Source of the DNA: Paracoccus sp. (in: a-proteobacteria)
GTDB lineage: Bacteria > Pseudomonadota > Alphaproteobacteria > Rhodobacterales > Rhodobacteraceae
Assembly (NCBI GenBank): GCA_031178645.1
Contig: JAPSIP010000023.1
Location: forward strand, 1 to 11,782
Direction of reading: 5' to 3'
Length of the DNA stretch: 11,782 nt
Below, piece after piece: positions 7,087-11,782 of this stretch. The position numbers were made by a program, and so were the translations under genes. Below the pieces are notes generated by a model that had not been told where the DNA came from, did no database searches, and was given only the letters and a program-made list of their open reading frames with translations. Position 1 is the first letter of the stretch, and each line of letters begins with the position of its first letter.

Positions 7087-7718
7087 GTCAGTCCCTCGCG
7101 GCCTTTGGCCTTCAGGTAATAGGCCCACAGCCCCCGCGCCGCAACCGCGCGCCAGGGTCGCCAGGGTTCGGCCATGCGGCGCAATCCGGCGGCGGTCGGG
7201 CGGCTGTCCAGCCCATACATCAGCCGCGCGCCTTCCTGCAGGGCCAGATCGCCCGCGGCCAGGACATCGGCCCGGCCAAGCGCCATCATCAGATAGATCT
7301 CGGCGGTCCAGGCGCCGATGCCGGGCAGGGCGGTCAGGGTGGCAAGCGCCCCATCGTCGTCCAGGCCGCGCAGGCCATCCCAGTCCAGACCTGCGGCCGC
7401 GATGCCCCTCAGGTAGCGGATCTTGGGCCGTGACAGGCCCATCGCGCGCAGCTTGTCCTCTGGCACGGCGGCCATGGCCTCGGGCGTCATCAGCCCCGCC
7501 GCCCCTAGCCGGGCCGAGATCGCCGCCGCCGTCGTAATTGAGATCAGTTGCCCCACCACTGCATCGGCCAAGGCGGCAAAGCCGTCCTCGCGCCGCAGCA
7601 AGGGCAGCGGCCCAAGGTCGGGCAGGACCCGCGCCCAGACGGGGCAGACCGCTGCCAGCCAGGCCGCGCCTTCCTCCAGGTCGGCCTGGCTGCGGATCAG
7701 GCGTGGCGCCTCAGTCAC
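7083..7718 (-). CDS. DNA-3-methyladenine glycosylase (AlkA-type, HhH-GPD fold)
   Basis: A base-excision repair enzyme that removes alkylated purines such as 3-methyladenine, leaving an abasic site. It is 211 residues long and lacks the extra N-terminal domain of E. coli AlkA (282 residues), like many compact bacterial members. It shows VVGQLISITTAAAI (54-67, the family's GQQIS region), the helix-hairpin-helix LPGIGAWTAE (131-140) and the catalytic Asp157 in AAGDLAL. There are no C-terminal cysteines of the kind that mark Fe-S endonuclease III or MutY. The start is GTG 7718, which lies inside the end of the GntR gene (8-base overlap), so translation probably depends on ribosomes finishing that gene. 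It overlaps the hydrolase by 4 bases. Placement of a repair gene between a metabolic-type regulator and an esterase is odd. The family is secure; its base range is unknown. Confidence 0.9.
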   Translation of the reverse strand: MTEAPRLIRSQADLEEGAAWLAAVCPVWARVLPDLGPLPLLRREDGFAALADAVVGQLISITTAAAISARLGAAGLMTPEAMAAVPEDKLRAMGLSRPKIRYLRGIAAAGLDWDGLRGLDDDGALATLTALPGIGAWTAEIYLMMALGRADVLAAGDLALQEGARLMYGLDSRPTAAGLRRMAEPWRPWRAVAARGLWAYYLKAKGREGLT

Positions 7719-8337
7719 GGTCCACTGCGGCTTCCAGCTTCAGCCGGGTTTCCCAGGCCATCGAGATATGCTGCCGCAAGGCCTTGTCCGCCGCCGTGCC
7801 GTCGCCCGCCGCGATCGCCTCGACGATCCGCCTATGCTCGGCCAGAGCGGTTTCGCTGCGTCCCTCGGCGGCCAATGAGGTCCGCGCCATCAGCGCCATC
7901 GACCGATGCACAAGGTCAAGCTGCTGGACCAGATAACGGTTGTGGGATGCCAGGTGGATCTGGTGGTGGAAGCGCTTGTTGGCGCGGGCAAGCGCCTCGG
8001 GGTCGCCCACGGCCTTCTGGTCGTCCTCGACCATCTGGGCCAGCACGCGCACTTCCTCGGGCGTGGCATGGCGGGCGGCCAGGCGGGCGGCCAGGGCCTC
8101 CAGCTCGGCACGCACCGTGTAAAGCTCGGCCAACTGGTTGTGGTCCAGCGAGGCGATGATCAGGCTGCGGCCGTCGCGCACCAGCATCTGCTGGGTCTCC
8201 AGCCGCTGCAGCGCCTCGCGCACGGGGGTGCGGCTGACGCCGAAGCGTTCGGCCAGTTCCGATTCGACCAGCCGGTCGCCGGGGCGATAGGTGCCGGCTT
8301 CGATCGCGGCCAGGATCAGGGAATATGCGTCCTTCAT
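7711..8337 (-). CDS. GntR-family transcriptional regulator, FCD (FadR-like) subfamily
   Basis: A dimeric DNA-binding regulator of 208 residues that responds to a small carboxylate or sugar acid. The winged helix-turn-helix occupies about 1-60, with the recognition segment ELAERFGVSRTPVREALQRL at 28-47, matching GntR consensus closely. The helical FCD effector domain spans about 70-200. Its metal/effector site positions are Asn120, His124, His168 and His190; Asn replaces the Asp often found at the first position. ATG 8337 is preferred, because the reading frame extends to 8448 only through sequence without homology and across the nucleotidase start. The gene heads an operon with the glycosylase and hydrolase and diverges from the nucleotidase gene. 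The 18-base palindrome at 8339-8356 touches its start and is a good candidate for its own operator. The effector cannot be named from sequence. Confidence 0.92.
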   Translation of the reverse strand: MKDAYSLILAAIEAGTYRPGDRLVESELAERFGVSRTPVREALQRLETQQMLVRDGRSLIIASLDHNQLAELYTVRAELEALAARLAARHATPEEVRVLAQMVEDDQKAVGDPEALARANKRFHHQIHLASHNRYLVQQLDLVHRSMALMARTSLAAEGRSETALAEHRRIVEAIAAGDGTAADKALRQHISMAWETRLKLEAAVDRD

Positions 8338-8338
8338 G

Positions 8339-8356
8339 GCGGCCACGATTGGCCGC
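8339..8356. promoter_or_regulatory. 18-base palindrome next to the GntR start, candidate operator
   Basis: GCGGCCA (8339-8345), centre CGAT, TGGCCGC (8350-8356): a perfect inverted repeat with 7-base arms starting two bases upstream of the GntR start codon. GntR dimers bind such sites and often repress themselves. It does not match the TNGTNNNACNA core of FadR-type sites, so its partner is inferred from position only. In RNA it would also form a hairpin at the ribosome site of the regulator mRNA. Confidence 0.4.
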
Positions 8357-8382
8357 GCCGCAGCCGATTGCAAGCACGGCCT

Positions 8383-8399
8383 TGCCGGTTTATCCGGCA
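8383..8399. promoter_or_regulatory. Inverted repeat at the ribosome site of the nucleotidase gene
   Basis: TGCCGG (8383-8388), loop TTTAT, CCGGCA (8394-8399), ending three bases before ATG 8402. It is perfect but only 6 bases per arm. It could be a second operator in the shared GntR/nucleotidase gap, or a hairpin that limits translation; the gene lacks a clear Shine-Dalgarno sequence. Confidence 0.3.
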
Positions 8400-8401
8400 G
8401 C

Positions 8402-9094
8402 ATGGACCTCGCGCATGTCGATACCTGGATCTTCGATCTGGACAACACGCTCTACCCGCCGGAGATGGCGCTGTTCCCGCAGATCGAATCGCGGATGACG
8501 GATTACGTCATGCGCACCCTGGCGGTCGAACGTGATGCCGCCGACCAGATGCGGCGCGACTGGTGGATGCGGCACGGGACCACGCTGGCGGGGCTGATGG
8601 CCGAACATGCCATCGATCCCGTGGCTTATCTGGACGATGTGCACGACATCGACTTCGCGCCCCTGCTGCCCGCCCCCGATCTGGCTGCGGCCATCGCCGC
8701 GCTGCCGGGCCGCAAGCTGGTCCATACCAATGCCGATGCCGTCTATGCGGTCAAGGTGCTGCGCGCGCGGGGATTCGGTGTGGTCGATGACGATGTGCCC
8801 GCCCCGATCTTCGAGGCGATCTATGGCATCGCCGAAACCCATTTCCACCCCAAGCCCATGCGGGAAGCCTTCGAGGCCGTGATCGGCCTTGCGGCGATCG
8901 ACCCCACCCGCGCCGCCTTCTTCGAGGATGACCCCCGCAACCTTGCCGTTCCGCACGAACTAGGGATGCGCACGATCCTGGTGGGGCCAGGGCGGCACGG
9001 GCCGGATCCGATGCCGAGCGAGGTTCCCGCCCATGTGGATCACCACGTCCACGACCTGACGGGCTTCCTGCGCCAGATTGCCCCTGGCCGCTGA
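8402..9094 (+). CDS. HAD-family pyrimidine 5'-nucleotidase
   Basis: A cytoplasmic haloacid-dehalogenase-type phosphatase that removes phosphate from pyrimidine nucleoside monophosphates (by family; the yeast SDT1/PHM8-like group). It is 230 residues long. The four HAD motifs are present: I, FDLDNTLYP with nucleophile Asp12 and acid Asp14; II, HTNAD with Thr109; III, Lys151 in HPKP; IV, FFEDDPRN with Glu175-Asp177. The cap domain inserted after motif I (about 20-95) is helical, which fits this subgroup. An in-frame start at 8291 would add 37 residues that overlap the GntR gene and lack similarity, so ATG 8402 is chosen, two to three bases after a hairpin. No good ribosome site is visible. It is divergent from the GntR regulator, which might therefore control it too. 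In related genomes I recall dapD as a common neighbour; none is present here. Confidence 0.9.
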   Translation: MDLAHVDTWIFDLDNTLYPPEMALFPQIESRMTDYVMRTLAVERDAADQMRRDWWMRHGTTLAGLMAEHAIDPVAYLDDVHDIDFAPLLPAPDLAAAIAALPGRKLVHTNADAVYAVKVLRARGFGVVDDDVPAPIFEAIYGIAETHFHPKPMREAFEAVIGLAAIDPTRAAFFEDDPRNLAVPHELGMRTILVGPGRHGPDPMPSEVPAHVDHHVHDLTGFLRQIAPGR

Positions 9095-9139
9095 TTGCGC
9101 CACAATCGGTCAGGACGCGCGCCAACCCATAGGTTTGTC

Positions 9140-9325
9140 ATGACCCATACAGCCGATAATGGCGGAAATCGCCAGACTTTTCTGATCCTTGCCCTGCTTC
9201 TTGTCGTGGTCGCGATGGCCGTTCTGGCTGTCGCCACCTTTGGCCTTCCGGTGCTTGGCCTGCTTGGCCTGCTGCTGACGGTGGTCGTTTTCGCCGTGAT
9301 GCTGCTGTTCACGGCAGGCAACTAG
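9140..9325 (+). CDS. Small two-helix membrane protein, 61 residues, unknown function
   Basis: I do not recognise a named family. After a polar 12-residue start (MTHTADNGGNRQ), almost the whole protein is hydrophobic. Two helices (about 14-34 and 36-57) are separated by a Gly-Leu-Pro turn, a pattern like the unrelated small protein at 4954. ATG 9140 is preferred over an in-frame TTG at 9095; AGG lies six bases upstream at 9131-9133, a weak ribosome site. It sits 45 bases after the nucleotidase and ends nine bases before the FAD monooxygenase start, so it is probably co-transcribed and coupled with that gene. If the monooxygenase works at the membrane in ubiquinone synthesis, this peptide might be an accessory, but that is only positional. 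Confidence 0.7.
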   Translation: MTHTADNGGNRQTFLILALLLVVVAMAVLAVATFGLPVLGLLGLLLTVVVFAVMLLFTAGN

Positions 9326-9334
9326 GCGCGTCAT

Positions 9335-10534
9335 ATGATCGCAGGCGAAACCCATCAGGCCGACATCCTGGTGTCAGGCGGCGGCATTGCCGGGCTGATT
9401 GCGGCGGCAGCCTTCGGGGCGCAGGGATTTTCGGTCCTTTGCGTCGATCCCGCCCCGCCGGTGACGGATGAGGGGGCCGATGGTGCCGACCTGCGCACCA
9501 CGGCCTTCCTGATGCCCTCGGTCGCGCTTTTGCGGCGGATCGGGTTGTGGGACCGGCTGGCGCCCCATGCGACCCCCCTGCAGGTGATGCGGATCGTCGA
9601 TGCGGGCGGCGCGCAGCCGGTGGCGCGGCTGACCCGTGACTTTGACGCGTCTGAGATCGGCGACCAGCCCTTTGGCTGGAACCTGCCCAACTGGCTTTTG
9701 CGGCGCGAGATTTCTGCCTGCCTGGCCGAGATGAAGGATGTCCGCTTCCAGCCCGGCACCGGCACCGCCGGCGTCGTGACCCGCGACGAAGGCGCCATCG
9801 TGACCCTGACGGACGGGCGGCGCATCCGCGCCCGGCTTCTGGTCGGCGCGGACGGGCGCAATTCGCCGGTTCGGCAGGCGCTTGGTATCGGCGTGCGGAC
9901 CTTCCGCTATGGCCAGAAGGCCCTGGCCTTTGCCGTCACGCATGAGGTTTCGCACCACAACGTCTCGACCGAGGTTCACCGGTCCGGTGGACCATTCACG
10001 CTGGTCCCGCTGCCCGACCGGAACGGCAAGCCCTGTTCGGCGGTGGTCTGGATGGAAAACGGGCGCGAGGTCGCCCGCCTTGCCGCCCTGCCGCCTGACG
10101 CATTCGAGGCCGAACTGAACGCCCGGTCCGCCGGTGTGCTGGGCCATCTGACGCTGGCGACCCGCCTGACCCAATGGCCGATCATCAGCCAGATCGCCCA
10201 TCGCTTTACCGGCCCCCGCACGGCCCTGATCGCCGAGGCCGCCCATGTCGTTCCGCCCATTGGCGCGCAGGGGCTGAACATGAGCCTTGCGGACCTGTCG
10301 GCCCTTCTGGACCTGTCGGGGGACGAGCCGGGCCACCCGGACGGCCTTGCCGCCTATGACCGCGCCCGCCGCCCCGAGGCTTATGCCCGGCTGCTGGGCA
10401 TCGACGCGCTGAACCGTGCAAGCCAGGCCGGCATCCGCCCGCTGCGCGACCTGCGCGCGGCGGCGCTTGGGGGGCTTTACGGCATCGCCCCGGTGCGGCG
10501 GCTGATGATGCGGGCCGGGCTGGGGATGCGCTGA
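9335..10534 (+). CDS. UbiH/UbiF/UbiL-type FAD-dependent aromatic monooxygenase
   Basis: A flavin monooxygenase of the ubiquinone-hydroxylase family, which adds hydroxyls to the polyprenylated benzoquinone ring at the membrane using NAD(P)H and O2. It is 399 residues, the expected length. The dinucleotide-binding motif is GGGIAG (15-20), within DILVSGGGIAGLIAAAA. The DG motif is GADGRNSPVR (171-180). The third FAD motif, usually GDAAH, reads AEAAHVVPPIGAQGLNMS (300-317), with Glu in place of Asp. I recall this variant from related Rhodobacteraceae enzymes, so it is probably functional. Which ring position it hydroxylates (C1, C5 or C6) cannot be decided; alphaproteobacteria use UbiL, UbiM and UbiH combinations. 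The start ATG 9335 follows the small membrane protein by nine bases. The nucleotidase, small protein and this gene probably form one transcript. Confidence 0.88.
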   Translation: MIAGETHQADILVSGGGIAGLIAAAAFGAQGFSVLCVDPAPPVTDEGADGADLRTTAFLMPSVALLRRIGLWDRLAPHATPLQVMRIVDAGGAQPVARLTRDFDASEIGDQPFGWNLPNWLLRREISACLAEMKDVRFQPGTGTAGVVTRDEGAIVTLTDGRRIRARLLVGADGRNSPVRQALGIGVRTFRYGQKALAFAVTHEVSHHNVSTEVHRSGGPFTLVPLPDRNGKPCSAVVWMENGREVARLAALPPDAFEAELNARSAGVLGHLTLATRLTQWPIISQIAHRFTGPRTALIAEAAHVVPPIGAQGLNMSLADLSALLDLSGDEPGHPDGLAAYDRARRPEAYARLLGIDALNRASQAGIRPLRDLRAAALGGLYGIAPVRRLMMRAGLGMR

Positions 10535-10538
10535 CGGG

Positions 10539-10564
10539 GAACGCAGCCGCGCATTGCAGCGTTC
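10539..10564 (+). terminator. Weak inverted repeat after the FAD monooxygenase
   Basis: GAACGC (10539-10544) and GCGTTC (10559-10564) pair perfectly across a 14-base loop, starting five bases after the TGA stop. It may mark the end of the upstream transcript. The stem is short and no T-run follows. Confidence 0.22.
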
Positions 10565-10597
10565 GCCCTGACCGCAGCACCAAGACCGGAGGCACCG

Positions 10598-11086
10598 ATG
10601 TCCGACACCGACGTGATCGACCGCATCTGGACCATTGCCGACAAGCTGGATCCCTGCATGTTCGTGACCCGCGACGGCGACGGCCAGCGTGTCCGCCCCG
10701 TCTATGCCCGCGTCCGGCGCGACGAAGGCGCGATCTATATCCTGTCCGACAGCAAGGGCTGCAAGCTGGACCAGATCGAGGCGAATCCCCATGTCTCGCT
10801 GGCATTCTCGGATGAGCGCGCGAATGATTACGTCGTGATCAACGGCATGGCCGAGGCCCGCCACGACCCCGACAAGGCCCGCGATGTTTGGCGCTTCAGC
10901 GACGAGACGTTTTTCAAGTCGCCCGACAATCCCGACCTGCGCGTGATCACCGTCCGGCCCGTTTCGGCCGAATTGTGGGACGGCAGCAACCTGCTGATCT
11001 CGGGCGCGAAGCTTCTGGCGGAACGCCTGCTGGGGGCCAAGACCCAGCTTGTGGAAAACGCCCAGGTTGACCGGCTGGAACCTTGA
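10598..11086 (+). CDS. Pyridoxamine 5'-phosphate oxidase family / general stress protein 26-like flavoprotein
   Basis: A 162-residue split-barrel protein of the pyridoxamine-phosphate-oxidase-like superfamily. Many members bind FMN or another flavin-type cofactor; the actual reaction of this group is mostly unknown. Recognisable family segments are CMFVTRDGDGQRVRPVYARV (the first barrel strands), GAIYILSDSKGCKLDQIEAN, HVSLAFSDERANDYVVINGM and ITVRPVSAELWDGS. These resemble the general stress protein 26 group (Pyrid_ox_like). True PdxH is longer, at about 218 residues, and has a different C-terminus, so vitamin B6 synthesis is not implied. A strong ribosome site, GGAGG at 10588-10592, lies five bases before the ATG. 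It stands between the quinone hydroxylase and the guanidinium exporter with its own spacing, and its stop codon overlaps the candidate -35 box of the exporter. Confidence 0.85.
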   Translation: MSDTDVIDRIWTIADKLDPCMFVTRDGDGQRVRPVYARVRRDEGAIYILSDSKGCKLDQIEANPHVSLAFSDERANDYVVINGMAEARHDPDKARDVWRFSDETFFKSPDNPDLRVITVRPVSAELWDGSNLLISGAKLLAERLLGAKTQLVENAQVDRLEP

Positions 11087-11111
11087 TCCGTCCCGCCCGC
11101 ACCCGTATCTA
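11083..11111 (+). promoter_or_regulatory. Candidate promoter for the guanidinium exporter
   Basis: TTGATC (11083-11088) and TATCTA (11106-11111) are separated by exactly 17 bases. Initiation about seven bases later would start the RNA near 11118, just before the first hairpin of the riboswitch at 11120. The boxes match consensus only moderately, so the position adds most of the weight. The -35 box overlaps the stop codon of the preceding gene. Confidence 0.4.
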
Positions 11112-11119
11112 GGGTGCCA

Positions 11120-11165
11120 GAGGACGACCTCCCCTTGACGGGCGATCATGCCGGGACGACCCGGC
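11120..11165 (+). promoter_or_regulatory. Guanidine-II (mini-ykkC) riboswitch upstream of gdx
   Basis: Two hairpins with identical ACGA tetraloops lie in tandem. P1 is GAGG-ACGA-CCTC (11120-11131) and P2 is GCCGGG-ACGA-CCCGGC (11150-11165), with an 18-base linker. Paired ACGR-loop hairpins with GG before and CC after the loop are the defining feature of the guanidine-II class. There each loop helps bind a guanidinium ion and the two loops associate, and the class typically controls SMR exporters. The exporter's Shine-Dalgarno GAGG (11172-11175) follows seven bases after P2. The segment ACCTC at 11127-11131, which is the P1 3' arm plus a loop base, is complementary to GAGGT at 11172-11176. Without ligand it could hide the ribosome site; with guanidine, P1 and P2 close and the site is freed. 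P1 is short at four pairs. Confidence 0.85.
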
Positions 11166-11181
11166 CAGCATGAGGTTCGTC

Positions 11182-11496
11182 ATGGCCTGGTTCTATCTTG
11201 TTCTGGCTGGTCTTCTGGAAATCGTCTGGGCTGTCGCGATGAAGCAGTCGGCAGGCTTCACGCGCCCCTTGCCCACGGCCGTCATGGTTGTCGGCATGGT
11301 CGCGTCCTTCTGGCTGCTGGCTGTCGCGATGCGGACGCTGCCGCTGGGCACCTCTTATACCGTTTGGGTCGGCATCGGCGCGGTCGGCGCCTTTCTTCTG
11401 GGCATCGTGCTGTTCGGTGAACCGGTCACGACCGCCCGCGTCACGGCCGCAGCCTTGATCCTTGCCGGCATCATCACCATGAAACTGGCCTCATAA
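11182..11496 (+). CDS. gdx: SMR-family guanidinium exporter (Gdx, formerly SugE)
   Basis: An inner-membrane exporter of guanidinium ion, working as an antiparallel homodimer driven by proton exchange. It is 104 residues with four membrane helices, nearly the length of E. coli Gdx/SugE (105). The essential Glu13 in LAGLLEIVWAVAMK (8-21), the LPLGTSYTVWVGIGAVGA segment and the LFGEP motif all match the Gdx type rather than the EmrE multidrug type. I choose ATG 11182 because GAGG lies six bases upstream and the protein then matches family length; ATG 11170 would use that ribosome site as coding sequence. The guanidine-II riboswitch directly upstream independently supports guanidinium as the substrate. 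It is a single gene, so a homodimer rather than a paired exporter is expected. The older name sugE refers to suppression of groEL mutations. Confidence 0.95.
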   Translation: MAWFYLVLAGLLEIVWAVAMKQSAGFTRPLPTAVMVVGMVASFWLLAVAMRTLPLGTSYTVWVGIGAVGAFLLGIVLFGEPVTTARVTAAALILAGIITMKLAS

Positions 11497-11560
11497 GGGC
11501 GTAAACGATCCCAAAACGCACGCATTCGGCAATTTCCTTCCGTTGCCAAGGATGTTAAAC

Positions 11561-11580
11561 CTCCTCGCCAGCCAAAGGAG
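11561..11580 (+). promoter_or_regulatory. Hairpin that could mask the ilvD ribosome binding site
   Basis: CTCCT (11561-11565) pairs perfectly with AGGAG (11576-11580), which is the ilvD Shine-Dalgarno sequence, across a 10-base loop. A second small hairpin, GGCAA/TTGCC (11528-11532, 11543-11547), lies upstream. No leader peptide rich in Ile, Val or Leu codons is evident in the 92-base gap, so classical attenuation is not indicated. Five pairs is modest, and this may be chance. Confidence 0.3.
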
Positions 11581-11588
11581 TCTTCGCC

Positions 11589-11782
11589 ATGCCCGCCTAT
11601 CGTTCCCGCACCACCACCCACGGCCGCAACATGGCGGGCGCGCGCGGCCTGTGGCGGGCCACGGGGGTGAAGGACAGCGACTTCGGCAAGCCGATCATCG
11701 CCATCGTCAACAGCTTCACCCAGTTCGTGCCCGGCCACGTCCACCTCAAGGACCTGGGCCAGCTTGTCGCGCGCGAGGTCGA
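11589..11782 (+). CDS. ilvD: Dihydroxy-acid dehydratase, N-terminal part (3' end outside the window)
   Basis: IlvD dehydrates 2,3-dihydroxy-isovalerate and its methylvalerate analogue to the keto acids used for valine, leucine and isoleucine synthesis. It is a cytoplasmic iron-sulfur enzyme. Only 64 codons (plus two bases) of roughly 610 are visible, but they are diagnostic: [20 protein letters not shown] and [20 protein letters not shown] are almost the same as in E. coli IlvD. The Fe-S ligand cysteines lie beyond the window. ATG 11589 is preceded by AAAGGAG (11574-11580) at eight bases, a strong ribosome site that could pair with CTCCT just upstream. It starts 92 bases after gdx and probably has its own promoter, although I could not identify convincing boxes. 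Confidence 0.96.
   Translation, partial: MPAYRSRTTTHGRNMAGARGLWRATGVKDSDFGKPIIAIVNSFTQFVPGHVHLKDLGQLVAREV

Noticed and set aside
8291..8401. Longer start for the HAD nucleotidase
   Set aside because: The extra 37 residues overlap the divergent GntR coding region and precede the first HAD motif, which normally lies within about 15 residues of the start.
8338..8448. Longer start for the GntR regulator
   Set aside because: The added residues lack similarity and would cross the nucleotidase start and the palindromic control region.
9374..11149. A 591-codon open frame on the minus strand opposite the FAD monooxygenase and the flavoprotein
   Set aside because: It spans two well-supported genes and the gap between them, and it has low-complexity composition and no recognisable motif.
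1..11782. Phage, transposon, CRISPR, restriction or defence island
   Set aside because: The only nuclease is a stand-alone chromosomal HNH protein. I saw no integrase, transposase, repeat array, tRNA attachment site or compositional break.

Overview
The window is a GC-rich (roughly two-thirds G+C) chromosomal segment. The gene content, the GC-biased third codon positions and the close matches to well-known alphaproteobacterial proteins suggest a member of the Rhodobacteraceae, plausibly Paracoccus or a relative. The genus is an inference from protein style, not from a marker gene. The genes are almost all housekeeping. There is no rRNA, tRNA, CRISPR array, insertion sequence or prophage gene, and no gene-free stretch over 300 bases; the longest gap is about 180 bases, 5761-5940.

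Layout. Bases 1-741 carry the 3' part of an inositol monophosphatase family gene (suhB-like). An EamA-type drug/metabolite transporter follows, ending convergently against a large lytic transglycosylase on the minus strand. One perfect palindrome holds both stop codons. Divergent from the transglycosylase is dapA (lysine/diaminopimelate synthesis), followed by a 57-residue two-helix membrane protein at 4954-5127. An HNH nuclease (minus) and a VOC/glyoxalase-like protein (plus) diverge from a 180-base region with a good promoter for the nuclease. A tight minus-strand operon then reads GntR regulator, AlkA-type DNA glycosylase, alpha/beta hydrolase, with start/stop overlaps of 8 and 4 bases. Divergent from the regulator run a HAD-family pyrimidine 5'-nucleotidase, a 61-residue membrane protein and a UbiH-type FAD monooxygenase. 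A pyridoxamine-phosphate-oxidase-like flavoprotein comes next, then an SMR guanidinium exporter (gdx/sugE), then the first 64 codons of ilvD at the right edge.

Most notable signal. Just upstream of the guanidinium exporter are two short hairpins, each capped by an ACGA tetraloop (11120-11131 and 11150-11165), immediately before the Shine-Dalgarno sequence. This is the architecture of the guanidine-II (mini-ykkC) riboswitch. The 3' arm of the first hairpin is complementary to the exporter's ribosome binding site, which suggests a simple translational switch. The riboswitch class is known; what is specific here is the instance and its apparent wiring. A second regulatory candidate is an 18-base palindrome (7-base arms, CGAT centre) touching the start of the GntR regulator in the gap it shares with the nucleotidase gene.
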